DNA of 64,000 nucleotides from assembly GCA_964496575.1 (NCBI GenBank), contig CAZCAC010000029.1:1-64000 (forward strand), read 5' to 3'. Made by a program: the position numbers and the translations under genes. The DNA comes from CAZCAC01 sp964496575 (GTDB lineage: Bacteria; Planctomycetota; UBA1135; GCA-002686595). Below the pieces are notes generated by a model. That model made no database searches, was not told where the DNA came from, and saw only the letters and a list, made by a program, of their open reading frames with translations. Positions within the stretch are counted from its first letter, which is position 1. The number at the start of each line of letters is the position of its first letter. This document shows positions 41,435-50,704 of this stretch, one piece after another.

Positions 41435-43456
41435 TCACCCCTCCAGATGCTCGAGGAAGAAGTCGGCGATGCGCCGCGTCATGTAGGTCCCCTCGTGCCC
41501 TCGCGGATAGTGATCCACCCCGGGCATAACCAGGAGATCGAAGGCCTTGTCCGCCCGGATCAGGGCGTGGACCATCCGCATCGAGGTGGAGAAGGGAGCG
41601 TTGCGATCGGCGGTGCCGTGGATGATCAGGAGCTCGCCTTGCAGCCTGTCCGCCAGCGCGGGGTTCGAACCCTTCGCGTAACCCTCGGGGTTGTTCTCCG
41701 GCAGGCGCATGTAGGGCTCGTTGATCGGCGCCGATTCGGTGAGGTCGCCGGGCGCGCCGGAGACGCCGGCGCGGAAGACTTCGGGCGCGGTGAGCATCGC
41801 GCGCAGCGCGAAGTAGCCGCCCCAGGAATGGCCGTAGACGCCGACGCGCTCGGTGTCCATGTACGGGCGCGACGCAGCGATCTGGTGCAGGGTCGCGACG
41901 TGATCGGGGACCTCGATCTCACCGATCCGGCCGTAGGACGCGTCCTGGAAGGCTTTGCCGCGCTCGGTGGTCCCGCGCGGGTCGACGACGAAGACGATGA
42001 AGCCGTACTGCGCCATCGCGCCGGCGCGGATGGCGTGGGGAGAGCCCATTCCGAAGTCGTGGGGGACGACGGTGATGAAGGGGCCCGAGTAGATGAGGTC
42101 GATGACCGGGTAGCGGCGCGCGGGGTCGAACCACTTCGGCTTGTAGAGCACGCCGTGGAGCTCGGTCTCTCCGTCGTCGGCGAGGGTGACGAAGTGCTCG
42201 GGTGGCGTCCAGCCGATCGCCTCGAGGCGGGAGACGTCCGCTTCGGCCAGCACGCACACGAGCTCGCCGTCGGTGCTGCGTAGCTCGGCGACGGGGGGTT
42301 GCTCGGGCCCGGACCAGTTGTCGACGAACCAGAGCTTCGAGGGGGAGAGCTGGACCTCGTGCTCGCCTTCACCGTCGGTCAGCCGCCGGAGCTCGCTCCC
42401 GTCGAGGCCGGCACGGCAGAGGTGCGTGTCGTACGGCCGCGCCTCGGCGTTGGCGGCGAAGTACACGAGCCCGCGTTCGGCGTCGATCTCGACGACACGC
42501 TCCACCGGGTACTCGCCCTCGGTCACCCGTCCGAGCAGCGTCCCGTCGTAGTCGTAGCGATAGAGCTGCCGCCACCCGTCACGTTCGGAGAGCCAGAGGA
42601 ACTGATCCGTGCCCTCGATGGGCGTGAAGTAGGCCCGCCAGCCGCCGGTGATGAAGTCCAGGCCGCCGACGAAGGTCTCCTGCTGGTCGGTCAGGATCAC
42701 CCGGCTCGCTCCCGTCGCCCGGTTTGCGGCCATCAGCTCGAGTCGCGTCGCCTCGCGGTTCATCCGCAATAGGAGCAGCTCCTCGTCCCCCTCTCTCCAG
42801 CCGAGGACGAAGACGTAGCGCTCCTCGTCCGGACCGAGGTCGACGACGGTTCTCTCCTTCGTCGCGCGATCGAAGATCACGACCTCGAAGGTGGCCATCG
42901 GCTCGCCGGATTTGACGTAGGGGAACTCGTCGAGAGCCTCGACCGCACTCGAGAAGTCGATCACGGGGACCCGGTGCACGCCGGAGATGTCCAGCTTCCA
43001 GGCGAAGACCGCCTCGCCGTCGGTGGTCCAGCACTCCGGTTCGAGCATCCAGACGTCGTCCTCGGAGGCCCTCTCGGCGAGCACGGTATCTCCCTCCTCA
43101 CCGTCCTCGCCGAGCTTCAGCTCGCCGGCGACGAGGGTGACGTAGTGATCGGTACCGGGGGCGAAGTGGCGTCCGCCGCGCAGCAGCTGCTCCTCCTCGA
43201 GCACCCGGCCGCGATCCTCTCGCGTCGCCTTGCGCGGTTGGCCCTCGGTGGGATCGACGAAGGTCGACTGGCCGGCGTGGCGAAACCAGAACGACGAGCC
43301 GTCGTCGAGCCACCGGGCCCGGATGCTGCCGCCGCGGACCAGGCGCGGGGCGGTGAGAAACTCGTCGGACAGCGCGCGTCGCTCCTCCAGCGTGGGGTCC
43401 TGGCCGGTGGGGAGAGAGATCGAGATCAGGGAGACCAGAGCGATGGTCAGCATCAC
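41435..43456 (-). CDS. S9 family (prolyl oligopeptidase/DPP IV-like) serine peptidase
   Basis: A 673-residue exported peptidase. The signal is MMLTIALVSLISISLPTG. Residues 40-420 form a DPP IV-type beta-propeller (SSFWFRHAGQ, YVFVLGWREGDEELLLLRMNR). Residues 425-673 form an alpha/beta hydrolase with the catalytic Ser in VYGHSWGGYFALR, Asp in IHGTADRNAPF and His in MPGVDHYPRG. It would cleave short peptides, often after proline or alanine. The start may be ATG 43456 or 43453. Its 3' end abuts a decayed DUF1800 remnant. Confidence 0.92.
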   Translation of the reverse strand: MMLTIALVSLISISLPTGQDPTLEERRALSDEFLTAPRLVRGGSIRARWLDDGSSFWFRHAGQSTFVDPTEGQPRKATREDRGRVLEEEQLLRGGRHFAPGTDHYVTLVAGELKLGEDGEEGDTVLAERASEDDVWMLEPECWTTDGEAVFAWKLDISGVHRVPVIDFSSAVEALDEFPYVKSGEPMATFEVVIFDRATKERTVVDLGPDEERYVFVLGWREGDEELLLLRMNREATRLELMAANRATGASRVILTDQQETFVGGLDFITGGWRAYFTPIEGTDQFLWLSERDGWRQLYRYDYDGTLLGRVTEGEYPVERVVEIDAERGLVYFAANAEARPYDTHLCRAGLDGSELRRLTDGEGEHEVQLSPSKLWFVDNWSGPEQPPVAELRSTDGELVCVLAEADVSRLEAIGWTPPEHFVTLADDGETELHGVLYKPKWFDPARRYPVIDLIYSGPFITVVPHDFGMGSPHAIRAGAMAQYGFIVFVVDPRGTTERGKAFQDASYGRIGEIEVPDHVATLHQIAASRPYMDTERVGVYGHSWGGYFALRAMLTAPEVFRAGVSGAPGDLTESAPINEPYMRLPENNPEGYAKGSNPALADRLQGELLIIHGTADRNAPFSTSMRMVHALIRADKAFDLLVMPGVDHYPRGHEGTYMTRRIADFFLEHLEG

Positions 43457-43582
43457 GGCACCTCTTCGTGGGAGAGGTCCTCATGATGGCCGGCGGCACC
43501 GTGGGCGACACTCTCCCTCGATCTCTTACGTAGCGCGATCATTGCGGACCGATCCGGCCCGAACTCTCGCGGGGAGCTCGCG

Positions 43583-45151
43583 TCAAGGCATCCAGGTGAT
43601 CGCGTAGGCGTTGGACGTGTTGAAGTCGTTGACCCCCGACCCGCAAGGCGGATTCTGGACCGTGCGATACCACAGCTGGTAGTACCGCGTATCGCCGGCG
43701 ACGAGGCCGCCCTTCTCGCTGAGCGGGATCGTCGTGCTGGAGGTGCCCGAGGCGTCGGCGAAGCGCACCTGGAGGCGGATCTCGCCGCCGCCGGCGCAAC
43801 GCAGCCCGTCTCCCCAGGCGACTCCCGGCGAGAGGTCGTTCTTCGCGTGGAAGTACAGGCCGGCGGCGAACGGCTCCGCGTGGGTGGTGGTCAGGACCAG
43901 GGTGTCGGCGCTCACGCTGGCCTCGCCCCACCCGGTCAACTGGGCGCCGGAGGCGTAGGTGCCGTTGTCACAACCCGATCCCCGGACGCTCCCGTCGTTG
44001 TCGTTGCTGCAGGGGCAGGGGGTGCCGCTGCCCGGGTCTCCGAAGCAGTACCCGGTCCCGGGGGGCAGGGGCCAGGGATCGCCTACCTTGAAGACGACGT
44101 CGTTGTGCATGGAGAGGACGTAGATGTTGCCCGATTCGCACGCCACGACGTCGTATGCGCCGTTCAAAGGCGTTCCTGCTCCATCGCCGCTCGGTCCCAT
44201 GAACAGCGAGATCGCGCCGCTCGGATCGATCTTGAAGACGTTGTCGCTGACGTGCCCTCCGACGTAGACGTTCCCCGCAGCATCCACGTCGATGCCCTCG
44301 GGGCCGTCGAGAGTGTTGCCGAGGCCGTCTCCCGTCGCATCGAGGATCTCGGTGATCGTCCCCCCCGGGGTGATCTCGAAGACGTTGTTGGAGCTGCTCC
44401 CCGTGACGTAGACGTTTCCCGCCCGGTCGACGTCGACTCCACCCGGGTGCATGAGCGTGTTCGCCACGCCGTCCCCGGTCCAGTCGATGATCTCGGTGAT
44501 GCTCCCACCGGGAGTGATCTTGAACGCGTTGTGGCTGAGGAGCCCGACGACGTACACGTTTCCCAGGTGGTCGACGGCGACCGCCTCGGGGAGGTCGAGC
44601 ACCTTGCCGTTCCCGTCGCCGTCGTGGTCGATGATCTGCGTGATCGTCCCGTCGGGGGCGATCCAGAAGACGTTGTCGGTGCTCCGACCCCCCACGTAGA
44701 CGTTCCCGGCTTCGTCCGCCGTGATGCCCCGGGGGTCGCGGAACTGGTTTCCGGCTCCGTCCCCGGTGTAGTCGATGATCTCGGTGATGACTCCTTCCGA
44801 CGTGATCTTGAAGACGTTGTCGCTGGGCAGTCCCGTGACGTAGGCGTTGCCCAGCGCGTCCACGGCGACCTTCTGTGGATCCTGACAGTTGTTCCCCAGG
44901 CCGTCCCCCCAGTAGTCGATGATCTCGGTGACGATTCCGCTGGGAGAGATCCGGAAGGCGTTGTCGCTGTCCCAGCCGACGGCGTAGACGTAGTCGTCGG
45001 CATCCGCGGCGATACCGAACAGCGTCTCCAGCGGATGCCCGGCGCCGTCGCCCTCGGGGCCGATGATCACGGTGATCGTCTGGGCGGCGGTCGTGGGAGC
45101 GAGGATCAGGAACGAGAGCGCGGCGAGCGGGAGCGAGCGGGCTGTCTTCAT
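43583..45151 (-). CDS. Secreted seven-repeat NHL propeller protein
   Basis: A 522-residue protein with signal peptide MKTARSLPLAALSFLILAPTTAAQ. Seven NHL-type repeats follow, with a constant 48-residue spacing in the middle: each reads like GIDVDAAGNVYVGGHVSDNVFKIDPSG followed by ITEIIDYTGDG. The first strand (ITVIIGPEGDG) would close the last blade. The C-terminal 150 residues form a lineage-type domain beginning YCFGDPGSGTPCPCSNDNDG and ending AITWMP. Surface-exposed or released; ligand unknown. ATG 45151 opens the signal peptide; the longer frame to 45217 is less likely. Confidence 0.85.
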   Translation of the reverse strand: MKTARSLPLAALSFLILAPTTAAQTITVIIGPEGDGAGHPLETLFGIAADADDYVYAVGWDSDNAFRISPSGIVTEIIDYWGDGLGNNCQDPQKVAVDALGNAYVTGLPSDNVFKITSEGVITEIIDYTGDGAGNQFRDPRGITADEAGNVYVGGRSTDNVFWIAPDGTITQIIDHDGDGNGKVLDLPEAVAVDHLGNVYVVGLLSHNAFKITPGGSITEIIDWTGDGVANTLMHPGGVDVDRAGNVYVTGSSSNNVFEITPGGTITEILDATGDGLGNTLDGPEGIDVDAAGNVYVGGHVSDNVFKIDPSGAISLFMGPSGDGAGTPLNGAYDVVACESGNIYVLSMHNDVVFKVGDPWPLPPGTGYCFGDPGSGTPCPCSNDNDGSVRGSGCDNGTYASGAQLTGWGEASVSADTLVLTTTHAEPFAAGLYFHAKNDLSPGVAWGDGLRCAGGGEIRLQVRFADASGTSSTTIPLSEKGGLVAGDTRYYQLWYRTVQNPPCGSGVNDFNTSNAYAITWMP

Positions 45152-45327
45152 GGCGAGTTGTCCGGGGTCGAGGACCTGGAGAGCAGCAAGAGATGAGTTC
45201 AGGGTACCGCATCCCACCGGAAAACGGGATCCCGATTCTCCGTCCCGAGGTCATGACGAAACACCGACCCCCCCGGGAAACCCGGGAGAGCCGGTGCATC
45301 GTCACGTGGTGGGGACAGTCGCCTGTC

Positions 45328-45741
45328 TCAGGCGGACAGCACCTTGTCCACGGCCGCGAGGAAGGTCTCCCGCTCGATCGGCTTGGGGATGAATCCTTCC
45401 GGCGGCGGGACCTGGTTGCGCGTGTTCAGGAAATCGCGGAAGGGGGCCGGGTCCTTGCCGTAGTACGTGACCGCGGTGACCACGATCACCGGGATCGAGC
45501 CGAACTCGGAGTCGTCCTTCAGCTCGCGATAGAAGCGGATTCCCGACTTCTCCGGCATGGTGACGTCGAGGCAGATCAGGTCGGGGTGTGCGGCCTTGAC
45601 CTGCTCCATCGCTTCATTGCCGTTGGCCGCGGAGACGGTGTCGTAGCCGTTGTCGCCGAGCAGGGCCTCCAGGTACTGGACGATGTTCGGCTCGTCGTCG
45701 ACGACCAGGATCTTCTTCTTGTTCGATTGTGCCTTCTTCAT
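45328..45741 (-). CDS. Single-domain response regulator (last gene of the redox operon)
   Basis: A 137-residue CheY-like receiver: VVDDEPN (acidic pair), phospho-acceptor Asp in LICLDVTMPEKSG, Thr in VVTAVTYYG and Lys in FIPKPIE. It has no output domain, so it must act by protein contact. An insertion after the Thr (YYGKDPAPFRDFLNTRNQVPPPEG) is longer than usual. ATG 45741 follows GGAG; the gene lies 82 nt after the first regulator and likely belongs to the same transcript as the kinase. Confidence 0.92.
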   Translation of the reverse strand: MKKAQSNKKKILVVDDEPNIVQYLEALLGDNGYDTVSAANGNEAMEQVKAAHPDLICLDVTMPEKSGIRFYRELKDDSEFGSIPVIVVTAVTYYGKDPAPFRDFLNTRNQVPPPEGFIPKPIERETFLAAVDKVLSA

Positions 45742-45823
45742 TCTAGAAAACTCCGTGTCGTTTTGGTCACCCGCCTTGGTCAGTGACGATTCGTGAGGTT
45801 GGTTCTCGTACGCTCGTGTTCGA

Positions 45824-46351
45824 TCAGGTCGTCGACCGCTTCTTGAGGATCTCCAGCGCCTTGCGCAGGTCCTCGGGGCTGGCCGATTGCACTTGCTCGT
45901 CCAGCTCCTCCTTGAGCTGGATCTTGTCGACGGTGTCGGGACTCTCCTCCATCCCCAGCGCCCGCTGGATGCTGCGGACGTAGGCGAGGGGCCGCACCGG
46001 CTTCTCCAGGTACGTGCCGGGGCCGGAGAGGACCCCGTGCTCCAGGAGATCGTCGAGGTCGCCCTTGCCCAGCTCGTCCTGGGCATGCGCCGTGACGACC
46101 AGAACCGGGATCCGGGACAGCTCCTTGTCGCGCTTCAGGTCGAAGAGGAGCCGGTGGCCGGTCTTCTTCGGCATGATCAGGTCGAGCGAGATCAGGTCGG
46201 GCTTCTCCTCCTTGATGATTGCCAGCGCCTGCTCTCCATCCTCGGCGGTGAGCACCTTGAAGCCGGCGTCTTCCAGGATGGTGCTGAGGTAGTTGCGGAC
46301 GTTCGGCTCGTCATCGACGACGAGGATGGTCTTCTGCGGGTTGGTTTCCAT
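45824..46351 (-). CDS. Response regulator with C-terminal extension
   Basis: A 175-residue receiver protein: VVDDEPNVRNYL, phospho-acceptor Asp in LISLDLIMPKKTG, Thr in VVTAHAQ and Lys in YLEKPVRP. The last 45 residues are an acidic helical tail (DTVDKIQLKEELDEQVQSASPEDLRKALEILKKR) and not a DNA-binding domain. The gene starts 15 nt after the histidine kinase stop, so the two probably form a cognate pair. Confidence 0.92.
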   Translation of the reverse strand: METNPQKTILVVDDEPNVRNYLSTILEDAGFKVLTAEDGEQALAIIKEEKPDLISLDLIMPKKTGHRLLFDLKRDKELSRIPVLVVTAHAQDELGKGDLDDLLEHGVLSGPGTYLEKPVRPLAYVRSIQRALGMEESPDTVDKIQLKEELDEQVQSASPEDLRKALEILKKRSTT

Positions 46352-46366
46352 GGCTCGCTCCTGCGG

Positions 46367-47938
46367 CTACTCCGGCGCCTGCTCGAGAGGACAGTCCTCT
46401 ACGGTCCCCTCGTCGGTCGGCAAGGGAAGTCGGTTGCGGGGGAAGATCAGTGAGAAGACCGAGCCCTCACCTTCGGTGGATTCGAACGAGACCCGACCGT
46501 CGTGCTCCTGCACGATCTTGCTGGTCGTCAGGAGACCGAGCCCCGTTCCCTTGCCCGACGCCTTGGTGGAGAAGAAGTTTGTGAAGATCTTCTTCTTCAC
46601 CTCATACTCCATTCCGGCGCCGTCGTCGGAGACCTGATACGTGATCACGCCGTCCTTCTCGGTGGTCGACAAGACGACGTGGCCGCCCTCCTTCTCGCTG
46701 GTCTCGCAGGCGTCGAGCGCGTTCGAGACCAGGTTGGTCAAGCAGGTGTGGATCCCCGCCTCGTCCATCAGCGCCGGCGTGATGTCTTCCTGGAGCTCCG
46801 CGGTCAGCTCGATTCCGGCCAGCCGCGCCGACTCGACGAAGAGCTCGACCACCTGACGCGCCGGGGCGTTCGGATCGACGATGCCGACGGTGGGGGGGCG
46901 ACCCTTGGAGAACTCGAGAAACTCCTTTACAAAGAAGGTGATCCGCGAGGCGGCATCCTCGAGCACGCCCCAGCCGTCGGCGAGGCGCTGCGGGTCGCCC
47001 TTCTCGATCCCCGACCGCGCCATGTACATCCCTCCGTCGAGGCCCATCAGGAGGTTCTTCACGCCGTGCGCGAGCCCGGCGACGGTCTGGCCGACGACGG
47101 CGAGGCGCTCCGCCTCGAGCTTCTCCCTCTCGAGGACCTTGGTCTGGGTGATGTCGGTCGACATCTCGATGATGTAGGGGATGCTGCCGTCGGGGCGGAC
47201 GATAGGCACCACGCGGACGAGGTACCAGGTCGGCTGGCCGTCGACGGTCAGTCCTTCCTCCTCGCGGACGCGGATCTGCCCGTCGGCAAAGGTGTCGGCC
47301 GCCTCGCAGCGCCGGCAGTGCTCCTCGCGTCCCTTGTACACCTTGTAACAATGCTGATCGCCCCAGACGCCGTAAGACGCGGTGAAGGCCTGGTTGGCCT
47401 CGACGATCTTGTAGTCGCGGTCGATCACGCAGATTCGCACCGGGACCTGGTCCCACAGCTCGTTGCGAACCCAGCTCCGGATCGATGCGCTCTCCTGACC
47501 GAGCGCCGTCATCGCCGAGATGTCCGTGGTCATCTCGATGACGAACGGGATGCTTCCGTCCTCACGGGTGATCGGAACTGTACGCACCAGGTAGTGCGAC
47601 GGTGCGCCCTCGATCGTGGTGCCCCGCTCCTGGCGCACCCGCGTCCGGCCGTCGGCGAAGGTCTCGGCTGCGCTGCAGTGCATGCAGCGCGTATTCTGTC
47701 CCTTGTAGACGGAGTAGCAGGAGCGCCCCTGCCACGCGCCGTACGCCTCGGCGAACGCGCGGTTCGCTTCGACGATCTCGAAGTTCGGATCGATGATGCC
47801 GATCCGGACCGGGACCTGGTCCCAGAGGTCGTAGCGGACCCAGTTGTGGATCGCCGTGCGGTGCAGCGCGTCCGGGGTCTCCGGCCGCCGGTCGGGTTCT
47901 TCGATCATCTCGTCACCGGCCGTCGCTCGAGGGTTCAT
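46367..47938 (-). CDS. Histidine kinase with two Cys-containing PAS domains
   Basis: A 523-residue soluble sensor kinase without membrane segments. Two tandem PAS domains (about 25-150 and 155-280) are close copies, each carrying a cysteine cluster: CYSVYKGQNTRCMHC and CYKVYKGREEHCRRC. This points to redox, heme or Fe-S sensing. The dimerisation helix has the phospho-acceptor His in GLAHGVKNLL near residue 303. The ATPase domain shows NLVSNALDA (N box), DDGAGM (G1) and GKGTGLGL (G2). The start may be ATG 47908 (MIEEPDRR), 4 nt after the upstream stop; the ATG used here overlaps it by 26 nt. It is placed directly behind the membrane redox complex, so it probably responds to its state or substrate. 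Confidence 0.92.
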   Translation of the reverse strand: MNPRATAGDEMIEEPDRRPETPDALHRTAIHNWVRYDLWDQVPVRIGIIDPNFEIVEANRAFAEAYGAWQGRSCYSVYKGQNTRCMHCSAAETFADGRTRVRQERGTTIEGAPSHYLVRTVPITREDGSIPFVIEMTTDISAMTALGQESASIRSWVRNELWDQVPVRICVIDRDYKIVEANQAFTASYGVWGDQHCYKVYKGREEHCRRCEAADTFADGQIRVREEEGLTVDGQPTWYLVRVVPIVRPDGSIPYIIEMSTDITQTKVLEREKLEAERLAVVGQTVAGLAHGVKNLLMGLDGGMYMARSGIEKGDPQRLADGWGVLEDAASRITFFVKEFLEFSKGRPPTVGIVDPNAPARQVVELFVESARLAGIELTAELQEDITPALMDEAGIHTCLTNLVSNALDACETSEKEGGHVVLSTTEKDGVITYQVSDDGAGMEYEVKKKIFTNFFSTKASGKGTGLGLLTTSKIVQEHDGRVSFESTEGEGSVFSLIFPRNRLPLPTDEGTVEDCPLEQAPE

Positions 47939-49922
47939 CCGAGGGGATCCGCGCCGAGCGCTCCGGCGCGCCGTTCCTCGACTCGCGAGTGAGATAGGGA
48001 GCGAGCCGGTGCAGCGAGGTGCCGCCCTCGTCGCGGTGACAGCTCTGGCACTCGGCGAACTCCACCGGGTACTTCTCCGGATCGGAGAGTGTCTTCTCCT
48101 CGTGGCAGCCGATGCACAGCCCGTGCATGGCCTCCATGTAGCCCACGGCCAGGCCGGTCATCCCCTGCTCGGGGAGCGCGACCCTCGATCCGGCCGCAAT
48201 CATCCCTTCGTGGCAATCGAGACACACGGTCGCGGTCTCCCGCGTCTTGGGCAGCGAGTCGTCCTCGTGGCACTGCACGCACCCGGCGTTGCCGTCGAAG
48301 TGATCGACGTGGCGGAAGTGGTCGAAGATATCGGTGGGGGAGTACATGTCCTGGTGGCAGGAGACGCACTGCGAGTTCTCCTGGAACGGGATGTTCTGGT
48401 GGTGACAGAGCGCGCAGGAGCTCTCCTCACCCAGCTCGCTCTGGTGGTGATCGTGATTGAAGAGCACCGGGCGTCCGTCGCGATTGCCGTCGAGCACGGT
48501 CAGCATCGTCCGCCGGTCGAGCGGACTGGCGACCGTGTCGGGGCCGGGCAGGAAGATCTCGTGGCCGAATCCGTGCGTTCGCGGGCGAACGATCCCCTCG
48601 ATCGACCTCGACTCCTGCGCCGGCACGGCCAGCGGCTCGGGGCCGAAGAGGGCATCGCCAGGCAGGAAGACCACCGCGATTGCCGCACCGGCCAGCGCGG
48701 CCATCGAGTAGCGGCGCGGCGCGGCGAGGGACTCGGGGAGGAACATCGAGAAACCCTGGGGGGCGAAGGACGGCTTGTCGCGTCGCACCTCCTCGGACTC
48801 GTCGTGCTCTTCGGGGAAGACCTTCAGGTTCTCGACGGCCCAGAGGAAGACCAGCGTGCCCGCCGCGACGATGCCGGCCGTCACCGCCAGCTCCATCCAC
48901 GAGGGGAAGTACGAGAAGCCCTCGGGACGCATGAAGGCGACCAGGCAGACGTTGAAGCGGTAGCCGATGATCCCGAAGACGCCGACCAGCGCGGTCCAGC
49001 CGAGCGCCCTGGGGTGCTCGCGGATCTTCCGCTGCGACAGGAGCAGCACCGGGATGACGGAGCTCATCGCGATCTCCAACAGGAAGATCCCACCCTCGAA
49101 CGAGCCGTCGAAGATCGCACCGAGCTCACCGCGAACGGTGATCTCGACCAGCCGGACGACGCCGTAGATTCCGAGCACCACCGCCGCGGCCTTGCCGAGC
49201 CCCGAGAGCAGGTCCATGCGCAGCCTGTGGCCGTAGACCCAGCCGGAGAAGTACGACTCGAGGATCACCGTAAGGAGCCCCAGCCCCGTCGCCGAGACGA
49301 AGAAGAGGATCCAGATGATGGGTGAGTACCACAGCGGGTGGAGTCGGTAAGGGGTGATCAGGAACAGCGAGCCCAGCGAAGACTGGTGCAGCGTCGAGAG
49401 CACGATCCCGGCGATCACCAGTGGGATGGTGAAGCGCGTGATCACCTTCCGCAGCTTGACCAGCAGCGGCTTGTTCAGCTTCGGGTGCTCCAGGATCACC
49501 GGGCTGAACTCGAGGAACAGCACGGTGAGGTAGAGCAGCACGCACATCCCCACCTCGAACAGCACCGAGTGGGGCTGTGGATGGACCAGCAGGGCCCAGA
49601 AGTGCCAGGGCAGGCCGAGGTCGTACACGAGGCCGAAGGCCACCGCCAGGTAGCCGAGCAGCGCGGTCAGAATCGCCGGCCGCACGAAGCGGTGGTAGCG
49701 TTCCAGGTGGAAGATATGCACCGTCGCGGCCAGCACGAAGCCGCCGGCGGCCAGCGCCACCCCGGCCATCACGTCGAAGGCGATCCAAAGCCCCCACGGG
49801 GAGGCGTCATTGAGGTTGGTCATCGACCCCAGGCCGCTCTTGAAGCGGGCGACGGTGACGATGATCAGCACTCCGACGAGCGCCCAGAGGACGCTCTTGA
49901 CCATCTTCTGTCGGAACAGCAT
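47913..49922 (-). CDS. NrfD/DsrP-like membrane protein fused to a six-heme cytochrome c
   Basis: A 669-residue fusion. Residues 1-400 are an NrfD/HmcC/DsrP-type quinone-interacting integral membrane protein with about ten helices (LVYDLGLPWHFWALL, HQSSLGSLFLI, HPLWYSPIIWILFFVSATG). A further helix near 445-465 leads to a periplasmic domain with six CxxCH heme sites: CALCH, CVSCH, CVQCH, CLDCH, CIGCH and CQSCH. Extra His residues (NHDHHQSE, HFRHVDHFDG) look like distal ligands of a class III-type cytochrome. In Hmc and Dsr complexes these two parts are separate proteins (HmcC/DsrP and HmcA/DsrJ). The ATG overlaps the ferredoxin stop by 1 nt. It would link the quinone pool to periplasmic electron carriers. 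Confidence 0.92.
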   Translation of the reverse strand: MLFRQKMVKSVLWALVGVLIIVTVARFKSGLGSMTNLNDASPWGLWIAFDVMAGVALAAGGFVLAATVHIFHLERYHRFVRPAILTALLGYLAVAFGLVYDLGLPWHFWALLVHPQPHSVLFEVGMCVLLYLTVLFLEFSPVILEHPKLNKPLLVKLRKVITRFTIPLVIAGIVLSTLHQSSLGSLFLITPYRLHPLWYSPIIWILFFVSATGLGLLTVILESYFSGWVYGHRLRMDLLSGLGKAAAVVLGIYGVVRLVEITVRGELGAIFDGSFEGGIFLLEIAMSSVIPVLLLSQRKIREHPRALGWTALVGVFGIIGYRFNVCLVAFMRPEGFSYFPSWMELAVTAGIVAAGTLVFLWAVENLKVFPEEHDESEEVRRDKPSFAPQGFSMFLPESLAAPRRYSMAALAGAAIAVVFLPGDALFGPEPLAVPAQESRSIEGIVRPRTHGFGHEIFLPGPDTVASPLDRRTMLTVLDGNRDGRPVLFNHDHHQSELGEESSCALCHHQNIPFQENSQCVSCHQDMYSPTDIFDHFRHVDHFDGNAGCVQCHEDDSLPKTRETATVCLDCHEGMIAAGSRVALPEQGMTGLAVGYMEAMHGLCIGCHEEKTLSDPEKYPVEFAECQSCHRDEGGTSLHRLAPYLTRESRNGAPERSARIPSDEPSSDGR

Positions 49923-50704
49923 CACTCCTGCCCTCCGTCTCGAGTTGCCTCGTTCGCGGCCTCGGCGGCCAGCTGGTCGCGGCGGCCCGTGATCCACCAG
50001 AAGCCGGTCATCAGCCCGGCCATGCCCACCACCAGCGGCGGGACCTTGGAGAGTGCCGCCCACGTCTTCTCCGGGAGCGGCTCGTCGCCCAGCTCCGGCT
50101 GGAAGCCGAGGAAGTCGAGTGGGATGTCGGAGATGTAGAGCACCGACGTGCCGCCGATCTCCGTCTCGCCGACCACCGTGTCGACGTAGCGATCGGGGTG
50201 CGCTTTCAGGCGCGCGTGGGCGAGCTCCAGGAGCTCGTCGCGGTCGCCGAAGATCGTCGCCTCGCGCGGGCAGGCCTCGACACAGCCGGGGAGCTTGCCC
50301 TCTTTGATGCGCGGGTAGCACATGGTGCACTTCTGGACCAGCGGGACGGCCTTCTCCCAGTCGTAGCGCGGGATGCCGTAGGGGCACGAGGTCATGCAGT
50401 ACCGGCAGCCCATGCAGCGATCGGAGTCGTAGATGACGGGGCCTTCCTCGGTCTTCTGCAGCGCTCCGACCAGGCAGGCGGAGACGCAGGCCGGCTCGAG
50501 GCAGTGCCGGCACAGGCGGCGAACGAAGCGGTCCTCCTCGCGCCGCACCATGGTGGTGTAGCGCGTCGAGGAGAGGTCGTCGATGATCCTCTTCCAGCGA
50601 CGGGGAACGTCGGGGCCGAGCTCGTTGACCTCCTTGCACGCCTGGACGCACTGCTCGCATCCGGTGCAGAGAGTGGTATCGGTCAGGATTGCCTTGGGAC
50701 TCAT
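49922..50704 (-). CDS. Four-cluster ferredoxin subunit (HmcB/DsrO-like)
   Basis: A 260-residue iron-sulfur protein with four cysteine groups for [4Fe-4S] clusters: CTGCEQCVQAC, CRHCLEPACVSAC, CMGCRYCMTSCPYG, and CTMC followed by CVEACP. This is the pattern of the electron-transfer subunits of DMSO reductase-type, Hmc and Dsr complexes. A hydrophobic helix at about 218-240 (VPPLVVGMAGLMTGFWWI) anchors it. Unlike DsrO or HybA no Tat signal is seen, so it may lie on the cytoplasmic side. The start overlaps the cytochrome b stop by 4 nt (ATGA). Confidence 0.93.
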   Translation of the reverse strand: MSPKAILTDTTLCTGCEQCVQACKEVNELGPDVPRRWKRIIDDLSSTRYTTMVRREEDRFVRRLCRHCLEPACVSACLVGALQKTEEGPVIYDSDRCMGCRYCMTSCPYGIPRYDWEKAVPLVQKCTMCYPRIKEGKLPGCVEACPREATIFGDRDELLELAHARLKAHPDRYVDTVVGETEIGGTSVLYISDIPLDFLGFQPELGDEPLPEKTWAALSKVPPLVVGMAGLMTGFWWITGRRDQLAAEAANEATRDGGQE

